From CAZDML01 sp964506645 (lineage in GTDB: Bacteria; Elusimicrobiota; Elusimicrobia; 2-01-FULL-59-12): DNA of 64,000 bases. This document shows, piece after piece, positions 1 to 8,476 of the stretch; position 1 is the stretch's first letter, and each line of letters begins with the position of its first letter. Location: assembly GCA_964506645.1 (NCBI GenBank), contig CAZDML010000002.1:14048-78047 (forward strand), given 5' to 3'. The position numbers and the translations under genes were made by a program. The notes beneath the pieces were generated by a model. That model was not told the origin of the DNA. It saw only the letters and a program-made list of their open reading frames with translations, and did no database searches.

Positions 1-906
1 CAGTCCATGACCCGCCAAGGCTTTGGCCAACGTGCGGGCATTGGAAAGCACCTGCTGCTGATATTTCTTAAAAGAAGGCTTGAGCGCCTCACCAAACGCC
101 ACCGCTTTGGCAGCAATCACGTGCATCAGCGGGCCGCCCTGAATACCCGGGAAGATGAGCTTATCGAGCGCAGGAGCGAACGAGGCCTTGCTCAGGATCA
201 TGCCACCGCGAGGCCCGCGCAGGGTCTTGTGGGTGGTGGTCGTCACAAAATCGGCGTACGGCACCGGACTCGGATAAACGCCTGCGGCCACAAGGCCCGC
301 GTAATGGGCCATGTCGACCATATAGATCGCGCCGACCTTATCACAGATCTCTCGGAAGCGCTTCCAGTCGAACACACGGGCATAGGCGGAGGCGCCCACA
401 CAGATGAGTTTCGGACGATGCTGGAGCGCCAAGCGTTCGGCTTCGTCATAATCCACGAGCTCGGTATCCTGGCGGACGTTAAATCCAATGACCTTAAAGA
501 ATTTTCCGGAAAAATTGAGCGGGTGGCCGTGCGTCAGATGTCCGCCGTGTGCGAGATTAAGCCCCATGATCGTGTCGCCGGGCTGGAGCACGGAGTAATA
601 CACACCCATATTGGCAGAACTACCAGAATGCGGCTGGACGTTGGCATGTTCGGCTCCAAAAAGTTTTTTTGCGCGTTCAATGGCGAGATTTTCAGCGATG
701 TCGACCTGCTCACATCCACCGTAGTAGCGCTTACCGGGATACCCTTCGGCATATTTATTGGTCAGCACGCTGCCTTGGGCTTCGAGCACCGCTTCTGAAA
801 CCATATTTTCTGATGCGATGAGTTCCAGCGAATAGGCTTGGCGCTGTGTTTCGCCCAAAATGGCTTTATAGACCTGTGGATCTTGTTTCTTTAGAGTGTT
901 TTTCAC
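1..906 (-). CDS. glyA: Serine hydroxymethyltransferase, 3' end cut off by the window
   Basis: PLP enzyme interconverting serine and glycine with transfer of a one-carbon unit to tetrahydrofolate in the cytoplasm. I translated 302 residues from a GTG at 906. They contain the family signatures [33 protein letters not shown] and [15 protein letters not shown], with the PLP-binding lysine at about residue 227. The family is about 415 residues, so roughly the last quarter lies beyond the left edge. The GTG start overlaps the TGA of the upstream phosphatase gene as GTGA, which implies translational coupling and supports this start. metF and folD in the same window act on the same folate pool. No missing signature residue was seen in the part present. 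Identity is secure; only the C-terminus is unseen. Confidence 0.95.
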   Translation of the reverse strand, partial: MKNTLKKQDPQVYKAILGETQRQAYSLELIASENMVSEAVLEAQGSVLTNKYAEGYPGKRYYGGCEQVDIAENLAIERAKKLFGAEHANVQPHSGSSANMGVYYSVLQPGDTIMGLNLAHGGHLTHGHPLNFSGKFFKVIGFNVRQDTELVDYDEAERLALQHRPKLICVGASAYARVFDWKRFREICDKVGAIYMVDMAHYAGLVAAGVYPSPVPYADFVTTTTHKTLRGPRGGMILSKASFAPALDKLIFPGIQGGPLMHVIAAKAVAFGEALKPSFKKYQQQVLSNARTLAKALAGHGL

Positions 907-1400
907 GACGGGGTCCCTTCCTTTGGCCAGAGTTTAGAAATAAGGCGGTCAATTGTTTGCTTCAAATCATCACGGCAGATGCGGCACGCATCCTGCGACA
1001 TCCCGATGGGATCTGGAATATTCCAGGAGCCAATGGCATCCGGCGGATCGCCGGCAAATTCTTTGAGCAAAAATGTTTTCGGCTCGGATTTAATAAACTG
1101 CTCCAGAATAAAGTTCTTATGCCCTTCTTCCGCCACGAGAATGAGATCGGCTTCCTGAATGTCGTTGCGCTCGATGGGGCGTGCTCGGTGCGCCGACACA
1201 TCAATCTTCCATTCTTTGAGCGCATCCGCGACACCGGCAAACGCGGGACGTCCAAACAGAGCATGCGTCCCGCGCGAAAACACCTTCACATCGGGAATGC
1301 CGTTCTTGGCCAGCCCATCCTTCAGCAGAGCCTCGGCCAGAACGCTGCGGCAGCAGTTGGCCGAACACACCATGAGAATCGATTGCGGACTCTTTTTCAT
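903..1400 (-). CDS. Low-molecular-weight protein phosphatase, YwlE-like (possible arginine phosphatase)
   Basis: Cytoplasmic phosphatase of the LMW-PTP fold, 165 residues, a normal length for the family. The P-loop is VCSANCCRS at residues 11-19, giving the C-x5-R-S catalytic loop with Cys12 and Arg18. The general-acid Asp lies in NIPDPIG near residue 124. The usual CxGN glycine is Ala here. The residue that in B. subtilis YwlE is Thr, and in tyrosine-specific enzymes is usually Ile or Leu, is Cys16; a small residue there is compatible with phosphoarginine. It lies between a Sua5-like gene (ATGA overlap at its start) and glyA (GTGA overlap at its end), the same order as ywlC-ywlE-glyA in Bacillus. 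The fold is certain; substrate is inference, and tyrosine phosphatase or arsenate reductase activity is an alternative. Confidence 0.85.
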   Translation of the reverse strand: MKKSPQSILMVCSANCCRSVLAEALLKDGLAKNGIPDVKVFSRGTHALFGRPAFAGVADALKEWKIDVSAHRARPIERNDIQEADLILVAEEGHKNFILEQFIKSEPKTFLLKEFAGDPPDAIGSWNIPDPIGMSQDACRICRDDLKQTIDRLISKLWPKEGTPS

Positions 1401-2104
1401 TTCCCGAAGAGGACCCGTTCGAGATCCTTTTTGGGAATGGCCCCTTCACGTTTTACAGAAAACGGAAAGGCGGAAACATCAATCACGGACGACGCTTCTT
1501 TAATACGGCAACGACCGCCATCGATCGACCACGCCACACGTGCGCCAAACAACCGATAGGCTTCTTCCCCAGACACCGCCGGTTCATCGCCCGATTTATT
1601 CACGCTCGTGGTCGCCAGTGGAAGCCCGGCCTGTTTTAAAAGTGCCAAGGCGATCGGATGATCGGGGATGCGCACGGCCATGGTTTCGCTCCCCCCCGTC
1701 ACGAGCCGCCCGAGCGCCGAGGCGCGCAGGACAAGGGTAAGAGGTCCGGGGCAAAACACTTTGGCGAGTTTGAAGGCTTCACGAGGAATTTCTTCCACCA
1801 GCGGGGCCGCCGCTTCCAGAGAGGACACGAGAAGTGCCAGGGGTTTACGCCACGTTCGGCCTTTCAGGGCATAGATGGCGCGAATCCCTTGCGGGGAAAA
1901 TGCGCTCGTCCCAATGCCGTAGACCGTTTCCGTCGGAAAGATAGCAACGGCACCTTCTATCAAAGAGCGGGCAATCTGTTTCAGCTGAGCCGTGCTGGGG
2001 GCTGCGTGCTGCGCATGGATTAGAATCCCTTTTTTCGACTCAGGATTCAGCGCTTTCTTCACAGCACTTTTTTTACGTGCGATAGCGCGCGTTGATGTCG
2101 ACAT
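1397..2104 (-). CDS. tsaC: L-threonylcarbamoyladenylate synthase (Sua5/YrdC/YwlC family)
   Basis: Makes threonylcarbamoyl-AMP from threonine, bicarbonate and ATP, the first step of t6A37 modification of ANN-decoding tRNAs. YrdC-domain signatures run in order: AIFPTETVYGIG, KGRTWRKPLALLV, CPGPLTLVL, MAVRIPDHP and LATTSVNKSG. The protein is about 235 residues, with a basic N-terminal extension of about 40 residues before the domain. It lacks the long Sua5 C-terminal domain, so it is the TsaC/YwlC short type. I prefer the ATG at 2104; a GTG at 2122 is also possible. Either start lies inside the end of argJ, so the genes are translationally linked. Its own end overlaps the phosphatase start as ATGA. 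Confidence 0.92.
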   Translation of the reverse strand: MSTSTRAIARKKSAVKKALNPESKKGILIHAQHAAPSTAQLKQIARSLIEGAVAIFPTETVYGIGTSAFSPQGIRAIYALKGRTWRKPLALLVSSLEAAAPLVEEIPREAFKLAKVFCPGPLTLVLRASALGRLVTGGSETMAVRIPDHPIALALLKQAGLPLATTSVNKSGDEPAVSGEEAYRLFGARVAWSIDGGRCRIKEASSVIDVSAFPFSVKREGAIPKKDLERVLFGK

Positions 2105-3368
2105 ATTGTCCCGTAAAGTCACAGGTCCAATACCAACCCTGAGCCTTTCCTTGGTGCACGCGAATCGTAATAATGACTTCCTTCGCCTTTAACGGTTCTC
2201 GCGCCTTTTCCGCAGACACCGCCGTCGGGGCACCCTGTCGAAATACGCACAAGGTTCCAAAAAAGATATCCACTTTCGATGGATCCAGGACCACGCCCGA
2301 ACGACCGATCGCGGCGAGAATACGTCCCCAATTTGAATCTTCGCCATAGGCTGCCGTTTTGACGAGCGGCGATGTCGAGACGGTCATGGCCATCTGCTGG
2401 GCTTCGGCTTCGGTACGAGCGCCTTCGACACGAATTTCCAAAAATTTACTGGCGCCCTCACCATCTCGAGCTATTTTTTTCGAAAGATCGATACACACCT
2501 GATCCAGGGCTTGAAAAAAGGCTTTCTTATCTTCGGAGGACTTAATCCGGACCCCGGAGGCCCCATTGGCCAGCACGAAGACGCTATCGTTGGTCGACAT
2601 ATCGCCATCGACCGTCACGCGGTTAAAGCTATTTTCCGTCGCTAGCGCCACATGAGACTTGAGCGTGGCCACATCAATCTGTGCATCCGTCAGAATGAAC
2701 CCCAGCATCGTGGCATGCTTGCCTTTCAGAGAAGGCACCGGATGATGTGGCGTTGGCGCGACAGGGACACGATTGCCTTTGGGTCGATCGCCTAATTTCC
2801 CCGTGAGTGTCATAAGCGGGTGAATCATGCCCGCGCCTTTGGCGCAGCCCCAGACTCGGACTTCTTTGCCGGCAATCAGGATGGACTGGTGAGCAATTTT
2901 AACCACCATATCGGTCGTCATGATGGCTTCGGCCGCCTTATGAAAGGCGTGCGCCTGCGTTCCTTCTTCCGTAAATATCTTCTGGGAAAGCATCGGGATC
3001 TCTTCGGACAAAAGATCCATGGGCATAAAATCCCCGATCACGCCCGTGGAGGCAATTTGGACAAGATCCGGAGAAACATTATGTGCCTGGCTGGCCCATT
3101 CGATCGTTTGCTTGGCTTCTCGCACACCGCGCTCACCGGTACAACAGTTGGCGCAGCCGGAATTCACCATAATGACCTGCGCTTTTCCTTTCTTTAACCG
3201 TTCCTGATCCAGAGGGATATGCACGCACTTCACGCGGTTTGTCGTGAAACAAGCCGCGGCGGTGGCCGGAGTTTCCGAATAAAAAATGGCGAGCCCGTGG
3301 CGACTGGGTCGGGGACGATCTTTGCGCGGCAATCCGGCCGCTCGAAACCCTAAGGGAAGCGTACTCAT
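2073..3368 (-). CDS. argJ: Bifunctional ornithine acetyltransferase / N-acetylglutamate synthase
   Basis: Transfers acetyl from N-acetylornithine to glutamate, recycling the acetyl group in arginine synthesis. The precursor cleaves itself before a nucleophilic threonine. Signatures: VNSGCANCCTGERG (residues 68-81), STGVIG oxyanion motif (107-112), KGAGMIHP (177-184) and the cleavage pair Ala219-Thr220 in ATMLGF. The protein is 431 residues, longer than the usual 390-410. The reason is visible: about 32 extra residues (185-218, Pro/His-rich) separate GMIHP from ATML, where other family members have only two residues (NM). The start overlaps the argC stop as ATGA. argB, argD and argF are not in this window. 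Confidence 0.95.
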   Translation of the reverse strand: MSTLPLGFRAAGLPRKDRPRPSRHGLAIFYSETPATAAACFTTNRVKCVHIPLDQERLKKGKAQVIMVNSGCANCCTGERGVREAKQTIEWASQAHNVSPDLVQIASTGVIGDFMPMDLLSEEIPMLSQKIFTEEGTQAHAFHKAAEAIMTTDMVVKIAHQSILIAGKEVRVWGCAKGAGMIHPLMTLTGKLGDRPKGNRVPVAPTPHHPVPSLKGKHATMLGFILTDAQIDVATLKSHVALATENSFNRVTVDGDMSTNDSVFVLANGASGVRIKSSEDKKAFFQALDQVCIDLSKKIARDGEGASKFLEIRVEGARTEAEAQQMAMTVSTSPLVKTAAYGEDSNWGRILAAIGRSGVVLDPSKVDIFFGTLCVFRQGAPTAVSAEKAREPLKAKEVIITIRVHQGKAQGWYWTCDFTGQYVDINARYRT

Positions 3369-4402
3369 TTGAGAGCCGTAGTCTCCTCGAATCCGAACAT
3401 CAGATTCATATTCTGGATCGCCTGTCCGCTGGCGCCCTTAGTGAGGTTGTCGAGCGCTGCAATGACGATCGCATGCGTACCCGTCGGGCTGACCGCCACA
3501 CCGATATGGCACATATTGGTATAGGTGACGCCTTTGACCTCCGGCGATTCCATCGCCGGCAAAACAGTCACAAAGGGTTCGCGTGCGTAGTACGCCCCAT
3601 AGATATCCCGAAGCGCTTCCGCGGACATTTTCTTTTTCAGCGGGGCATAGAGGCAGGCCAGAATGCCCCGATTCATGGGCGCGAGCTGCGGCACGAAAAT
3701 AAATTCTACTTTCTGAGTTCTGAGTCCTGAGTCCTGAGCTGCTTTTGTCCATTCCTGCAAAATTTCCGGATGGTGCCGGTGGCCCTTGAGTCCGTAAGCC
3801 TGCATGCTTTCGTTGGCCTCGGCATAAAGGTAGGTGTTGTCGAGCTTGCGACCGGCACCGGAGACACCGCTTTTGGCGTCGATGATGATCGGGCCTTTGC
3901 CGAGAAGGTTTTTGGCAAAGAGTGGAAGCCCGGCCAGAATGGAGGTGGTGGCGTAACAACCGGGATTGGCCACGAGCTTCGCTTCTTTTATCATTTCCCG
4001 GTAGCGTTCGGGCAGGCCGTAGACGGCTTCCTTTAAAAGTTTCGGGACCGGATGAGCACCATACCAGGCTTCGTAGGTTTCGTCATCTTCCAGCCGGAAA
4101 TCCGCAGAGAGATCGATCACTTTTGTGCCGTGCGAGAGAAACGCGGCCGCCGTTTTCGCCGCTGCGCCATGGGGCAACCCCAAAAACACCACGTCCGAAT
4201 CCTTCGCGATTGTTTTTACATCCATTTTCTCGCATAGATGGCCGCAGTGACCCTTTAAAAATTTATGAATCGAGGCAATCGGCTTGCCGACATAGTTCTC
4301 CGAGGTCAGATGACTGATCCGGATGTCCGGATGGCGAATGAGGTACCGCAGGAGTTCGCCTCCCGTATAGCCAGTCGCGCCTATGATGGATATATTAATC
4401 AT
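3365..4402 (-). CDS. argC: N-acetyl-gamma-glutamyl-phosphate reductase
   Basis: NADPH-dependent third step of arginine synthesis. The N-terminal Rossmann motif is ISIIGATGYTGGELLRYL. The active-site cysteine is Cys149 in ANPGCYATTS, and APMNRGILA is the conserved C-terminal signature. I use the ATG at 4402 (345 residues, normal for the family). A longer open frame to 4480 adds 26 residues that are only the antisense-like tail of rsmI sequence. The start overlaps the rsmI stop by 8 nt and the end overlaps argJ as ATGA. Residues about 220-231 are encoded by a short dispersed repeat (see 3711-3742) that sits in a variable loop before the conserved PQLAPMNRG segment, so the enzyme probably tolerates it. 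Confidence 0.95.
   Translation of the reverse strand: MINISIIGATGYTGGELLRYLIRHPDIRISHLTSENYVGKPIASIHKFLKGHCGHLCEKMDVKTIAKDSDVVFLGLPHGAAAKTAAAFLSHGTKVIDLSADFRLEDDETYEAWYGAHPVPKLLKEAVYGLPERYREMIKEAKLVANPGCYATTSILAGLPLFAKNLLGKGPIIIDAKSGVSGAGRKLDNTYLYAEANESMQAYGLKGHRHHPEILQEWTKAAQDSGLRTQKVEFIFVPQLAPMNRGILACLYAPLKKKMSAEALRDIYGAYYAREPFVTVLPAMESPEVKGVTYTNMCHIGVAVSPTGTHAIVIAALDNLTKGASGQAIQNMNLMFGFEETTALK
3711..3742 (-). repeat. ACTCAG-type dispersed repeat inside argC
   Basis: Four near-tandem copies of a 6-7 base CTCAG-containing unit lie within the argC reading frame and encode roughly AQDSGLRTQK. The same unit recurs in the intergenic palindrome at 26275-26359. The in-frame placement without a stop shows that insertion into coding sequence was tolerated. 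Confidence 0.6.
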
Positions 4403-5099
4403 CGTTTTCGTTGTCCGTTGTCGTAGGGTGCACCAGCAGCACCACTTCGCCTTTGATTTCTTTGTCACCCAACCGCTCAATCACACTCTCGATCGAGCCG
4501 CGGATAAATTCTTCGTAGACCTTGGTCAGTTCGCGGGCGACCACCACAGGGGTCTCCGGCGGGACCAAGCCCTTCACAAGCGCAAGTGTGTCTTTGACGC
4601 GGTAAGGGGATTCGTAAATGACGAGGGTGCTTTCCGTTGCCAGGGCCTTGGCAATCATCTTCTTGGCCCGAGCGGGTCTCCTCGGTAGAAATCCTATAAA
4701 AAAGAAGCGGTCTGTGGGCAGTCCCGACGCCACAAGCGCGGTGATCGCCGCACAGGGCCCGGGCAATGAGACTACCGGGATATCGGCCTCGAGTGCCGCC
4801 TGCACGAGCTCGGTGCCCGGATCGGACAGACCCGGCGTGCCCGCATCGGTCACTACCGCCACACGCTTACCGTCTTCCAGCGCGCGAATCACTTGATGCG
4901 TCTTCCCCGAACTGCTGTGGGCGTGATAACTCCACAACGTCTTGGTGATTCCCAGGTGGTTGAGAAGCCCGAGCGTCCGGCGGGTATCTTCGCAGGCCAC
5001 CACATCCACGTCTTTTAAAACCTCGATCGCTCGCAGGGTCAGATCGCCCAGATTGCCGAGCGGCGTTGGCACCAGATAAAGCGTGCCTGTGTTACGCAT
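4395..5099 (-). CDS. rsmI: 16S rRNA (cytidine(1402)-2'-O)-methyltransferase
   Basis: SAM-dependent methyltransferase of the tetrapyrrole-methylase fold that 2'-O-methylates C1402 in the 30S decoding centre. Motifs in order: LYLVPTPLGNLGDLTLRA at the N-terminus, ACEDTR, TDAGTPGLSDPG, LPGPCAAITAL, FFIGFLPR, IYESPYRV, ARELTKVYEE and a final GEVVLLV. The length of 234 residues is slightly short; the C-terminal helical extension seen in E. coli RsmI is absent, which is common outside Proteobacteria. It starts 8 nt inside the end of the HD-GYP gene and ends 8 nt inside argC, so it is part of the same operon. Confidence 0.95.
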   Translation of the reverse strand: MRNTGTLYLVPTPLGNLGDLTLRAIEVLKDVDVVACEDTRRTLGLLNHLGITKTLWSYHAHSSSGKTHQVIRALEDGKRVAVVTDAGTPGLSDPGTELVQAALEADIPVVSLPGPCAAITALVASGLPTDRFFFIGFLPRRPARAKKMIAKALATESTLVIYESPYRVKDTLALVKGLVPPETPVVVARELTKVYEEFIRGSIESVIERLGDKEIKGEVVLLVHPTTTDNENDD

Positions 5100-6237
5100 G
5101 CGTCACGGCCAGAAATTCCTTCTCGGTCGTGGGAAGGTTTTTGGATTCCAAGTGCTCCAGCACTTTCAAAAAAATGTCGACGATCACCGGATCGAATTGC
5201 GTGCCAGCCTGCCGACGAAGTTCGGCCACCGCCGCGCTCTTGGGCATGGCTTTCCGATACGTCCGGTCGGAGGTCATCGCGTCCCAGGCATCCACCACAG
5301 ACACAATCCGTGCGCCCAGAGGAATTTCTTCCCGCGCCAGTTTCTCCGGATAGCCCTGGCCGTTAAACCACTCGTGGTGGTAATACACAATCGGCCAGAT
5401 CGCATTTAAAAAATCCATATCCGCGAGCATCGTCCGTCCGATCGCAGGATGTTCCTGTACGCGCCGATATTCGTCCGGGGTCAGTGGGCCGGCCTTACGT
5501 AAAATGAGATCTTCAATACCGATTTTTCCCAGATCGTGCAGAATGGCCCCCGTCTCGACCCATGCGATGAGTTGCTGCGGCAGTTTCATGGCTTCCGCTA
5601 CATGTTTGGACAGGAGACTCATCCGTTTGGAATGGCCGTGGCTGTACGGATCGCGGGCCGCCAGTGCGCGCTCAAACCCACGTACCACCCAAGCCTCATT
5701 GGAGATGGACCGCTGATGCGTTTCCAAGTTCTCCAACAAGAGCGAGGCCTCGGCTGCGATCAACTCCGCCAGGCGCACAGCCGAGGGAGCGAAATCCCCC
5801 GACGCAGGCCGGCTGCAGATCAGAAGCCCAACCACCTGATGGCGTGACGTACACGGCACAAGAATATAGGGCGCCTGCAGAAATTTATCGGTCGATGCGG
5901 AGGCCTGAGGCGGCGGTGTGCCAACTTTGGCGACCACCGTTTTTGTGCCCTGCAGCGCCTTGCCGAGAATGCCGATTCCCAGCCGCACCCGCAGGGCATC
6001 GGCGGCTTCGGGCGCCAGTCCGCGCGCGCCGGCCACACGCCATTCAAAGTGCTGCGGATCGACATGCAGTAACACAACCTGTTCGGCATCCAAAAGACCA
6101 TGGGCAGCCTGAAGAACTCCGTTGGCCACATCACGCCAGGGAAGATCCTCCCCAGAGGCACGCCGGAGGTTCACACAATGAGAGAAAAAGTCAGCGAGAT
6201 AACGGAGAGAATCCGTTTCGGGAGGAGACTGAACCAT
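5092..6237 (-). CDS. GAF-like sensor with HD-GYP cyclic-di-GMP phosphodiesterase domain
   Basis: Probable cytoplasmic enzyme that hydrolyses cyclic di-GMP. An N-terminal GAF-like domain (about residues 35-175) is followed by an HD-GYP domain (about 185-365). Metal and signature residues are present: the HD pair at 234-235 in ILHDLGKIG, His263 in QEHPAIG, HHE at 287-289, and NGQGYP at 292-297 (the GYP signature). VVDAWDAMTSDRTYR completes the conserved set, so it should be active. No transmembrane segment is seen. It precedes rsmI (8 nt overlap) and follows tkt by 20 nt; no convincing Shine-Dalgarno sequence lies before the ATG. A candidate cyclic-dinucleotide riboswitch lies about 22 kb away, before the porV-like gene. 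The signal sensed by the GAF domain is unknown. Confidence 0.9.
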   Translation of the reverse strand: MVQSPPETDSLRYLADFFSHCVNLRRASGEDLPWRDVANGVLQAAHGLLDAEQVVLLHVDPQHFEWRVAGARGLAPEAADALRVRLGIGILGKALQGTKTVVAKVGTPPPQASASTDKFLQAPYILVPCTSRHQVVGLLICSRPASGDFAPSAVRLAELIAAEASLLLENLETHQRSISNEAWVVRGFERALAARDPYSHGHSKRMSLLSKHVAEAMKLPQQLIAWVETGAILHDLGKIGIEDLILRKAGPLTPDEYRRVQEHPAIGRTMLADMDFLNAIWPIVYYHHEWFNGQGYPEKLAREEIPLGARIVSVVDAWDAMTSDRTYRKAMPKSAAVAELRRQAGTQFDPVIVDIFLKVLEHLESKNLPTTEKEFLAVTHA

Positions 6238-6257
6238 AGTTTATTTTACGATATGAA

Positions 6258-8387
6258 CTATTTCTTGAGAAGTTGACGGACGACCGTGCTGATGCCGGCC
6301 GCGTCGAGTTGGTTGCGACGGTAGTTTTCCTCGGTCGTGCCGGAACCGACATGGTTGGCTTTGGGCGTCACATTGGCGCCCAGGGACTTCAGAACAATAC
6401 CGGGATTGCGTCCGATGAGCCGGGCCTGGTTGACCGCGTCTTTGACGCGGTGTCCGAGCGCATGGGGTTCAGCATCATGGACAGTGAGAATAGGGGTATT
6501 GTCTTCCAGCAGATCGCGCACAAACGGAAGGTCCACGCGCTGCAGCTTATTGATACTGACCGCATTGATGACCTTGGTCACGATGCCTTGCGCCGCCAGC
6601 TCATTGCTGGCTTTAACCGCTTCGGCCACCGTGGCACCAGAAGCCACGATGATCAGGTTGGGTTTGCCCGAGGCTTGGGTCGGAACCACGTAGCTTCCCT
6701 GTTCCAGCTTCTTGCGATAGTCAGGCAATGCGGACAAGCCTAAATTGGTAATCGGATGGCGCGTACAGCGCAGATAGATCGGATGGCTGGGCGGGCCGTT
6801 TTTCACGACACGCTCCACGATCAATCGCGTAATTTCAGCCGCTTCCTGAGAATCGGCCGCTTCAAAAAGTTCAAAGAGATCGCCATCGACTCCGGAGAAA
6901 TGATCGAGCATCCCGGGCGTGGAAACACCCATCTGGCTCTTGCCGTCTGGACCCACGCCACAACCAGAGTGTGTGCCAACGGCCACATAGAACGATCCAA
7001 ATGCAGCCGCATGATTGAGTTCGTCTGCAGCTTCCAGCAAGAAATTGTCGAACGTTCCGATAAACGGAATCAGACCTTCGTAGCCAAGACCCGCGGCCTT
7101 ACCGCAGGCGTTGCATTCCGCAATACCTTCCGGAAAATACGCTCCGGTCGGATTGGACTTGCCATGACGGCCGGCCACTTTTTCCAAACCGAACATCTGC
7201 ACGGAATCCTGCAGGTCAGGCGAGGTTGCCACAACTTCCGGATACTGTGCGGCGAGCGCCGTCAGCGCCTTACCGAACCCTTCGCGTGTGCTGGCAGCCT
7301 TATCCGTCGGCTGATAATTCGGGAACGCCTGAGGGCCGGCGGCTTTGCGAGTGTCTAAATGTTTCTGACGTCGTTCTGCGACTGTTTTCTTGTTGGCCTG
7401 ATTGACATTGTCTTTGTCCGCAGACGAAATCGCAGACTGCTTCGACCAGGCTGTCTGGTCAGCTTTGTCGATCGAGCCAATACGTGCTTCGATGATCGGA
7501 AGCGCTCTGGCGAGCTGTTCTTCGGTGGGTGCTACACCGTGAAATTTATATTCCCCCGGCTTGTGACCGTTGTATTCCATAAAGTCGACGCCTTTGCCTT
7601 TGATCGTGTCGACAATAATCACGGTCGGCCGTCCGGCTTTGTGGGCTTCCGCTTTGGATTTGAGCAGCGCGTCTCGCAACTTCGTAATGTACTCGCGATT
7701 CTTCGCCGGTTCGGCGGATTCCCCGTTCAACACAACTACGTTCCAGCCGAGTCCTTGAAAAACGGTTTCGTATTTGGCCGGAGTGAGGTCGGCAATGCCA
7801 GCCGTCTGCTGCGCCTTGTTGCGGTTCAAGATCCAGGTCATGTTATCCGCGCCCACGAGCGCCGCATTGGCAGCAGCCTCATACACTTGGCCCTCTTCGG
7901 CTTCACCGTCACCGATGATACAGACCGTATGATAATCCTGCCCTTTGTAGCGGGCGGCCAGCGCCATACCAAGCGCTTTGGACCCTCCCATACCGAGCGC
8001 GCCGGTCGAGCAATCAATGCCGGGTGTCAGCAGCCGAGTTGTATGTCCCTGCGCAATGACGTCTGGGTTCTGCCGTAAATCCATCAATTCTTTTTCCGAC
8101 CAGCCTTTAAAACCGGCCAAGGTCAGCGCGGTGTACAGCATCGGAGCCGTGTGGCCTTCACTGAGCACCAGGCGGTCGCGGTTGTCCCAGGAGGGTTCAT
8201 TCGGGTCATAGCGGAGCACGCCGCCAAAATACAGAACAGCCATGACTTCGGCGAGCGACAGGGTGCCGCCCGGATGGCCGGAACCGGCCCGGGTCAGGGC
8301 TTTCAAATTGGCAAGACGCATCGTTTCGGCCTGCAGGCGCAGCCGTTCCGCAATATCCACGCTCTGTGACACCGCTTGTGACGCCAT
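6258..8387 (-). CDS. tkt: Transketolase, single-chain and divergent
   Basis: Thiamine-diphosphate enzyme moving two-carbon ketol units in the non-oxidative pentose phosphate pathway. The 709 residues carry the N-terminal GSGHPGG (His38), SEGH at 77-80, the ThDP motif GDGEAEEGQ (159-167) and the pyrimidine-domain AEC segment with Glu424. A hydrophilic linker of about 60 residues (310-370) joins the ThDP and pyrimidine halves, as if two half-subunits had been fused. The usual GEDGPTH segment reads GPDGKSQMG (479-487), so the catalytic-region His is apparently Gln485. Start: ATG at 8387 with an AGGGA ribosome-binding site 8 nt upstream. Transketolase is well supported, but the exact substrate could differ from the E. 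coli enzyme. Confidence 0.9.
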   Translation of the reverse strand: MASQAVSQSVDIAERLRLQAETMRLANLKALTRAGSGHPGGTLSLAEVMAVLYFGGVLRYDPNEPSWDNRDRLVLSEGHTAPMLYTALTLAGFKGWSEKELMDLRQNPDVIAQGHTTRLLTPGIDCSTGALGMGGSKALGMALAARYKGQDYHTVCIIGDGEAEEGQVYEAAANAALVGADNMTWILNRNKAQQTAGIADLTPAKYETVFQGLGWNVVVLNGESAEPAKNREYITKLRDALLKSKAEAHKAGRPTVIIVDTIKGKGVDFMEYNGHKPGEYKFHGVAPTEEQLARALPIIEARIGSIDKADQTAWSKQSAISSADKDNVNQANKKTVAERRQKHLDTRKAAGPQAFPNYQPTDKAASTREGFGKALTALAAQYPEVVATSPDLQDSVQMFGLEKVAGRHGKSNPTGAYFPEGIAECNACGKAAGLGYEGLIPFIGTFDNFLLEAADELNHAAAFGSFYVAVGTHSGCGVGPDGKSQMGVSTPGMLDHFSGVDGDLFELFEAADSQEAAEITRLIVERVVKNGPPSHPIYLRCTRHPITNLGLSALPDYRKKLEQGSYVVPTQASGKPNLIIVASGATVAEAVKASNELAAQGIVTKVINAVSINKLQRVDLPFVRDLLEDNTPILTVHDAEPHALGHRVKDAVNQARLIGRNPGIVLKSLGANVTPKANHVGSGTTEENYRRNQLDAAGISTVVRQLLKK

Positions 8388-8476
8388 GGGGATTTCCCTT
8401 TTAGTAGAGGTTATTCTCGAAGGTTGAACGTCGAGGATGTGATTTTATCAAAGTGTCCCGCGTGGAAACAACCGAG

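Noticed and set aside
7..798. Plus-strand open frame over glyA
   Set aside because: It is the antisense of a well-conserved serine hydroxymethyltransferase; its translation has no recognisable pattern. The same holds for the other plus-strand frames, including the long one at 22057-23655 opposite the coiled coil.
4403..4480. Upstream extension of argC
   Set aside because: The extra residues are rsmI sequence in another frame, and the Rossmann motif begins right after the ATG at 4402.
8410..8440. Short match GTTGAACGTC shared with 17743-17752
   Set aside because: Only about ten bases are shared with no convincing arms; could be chance.
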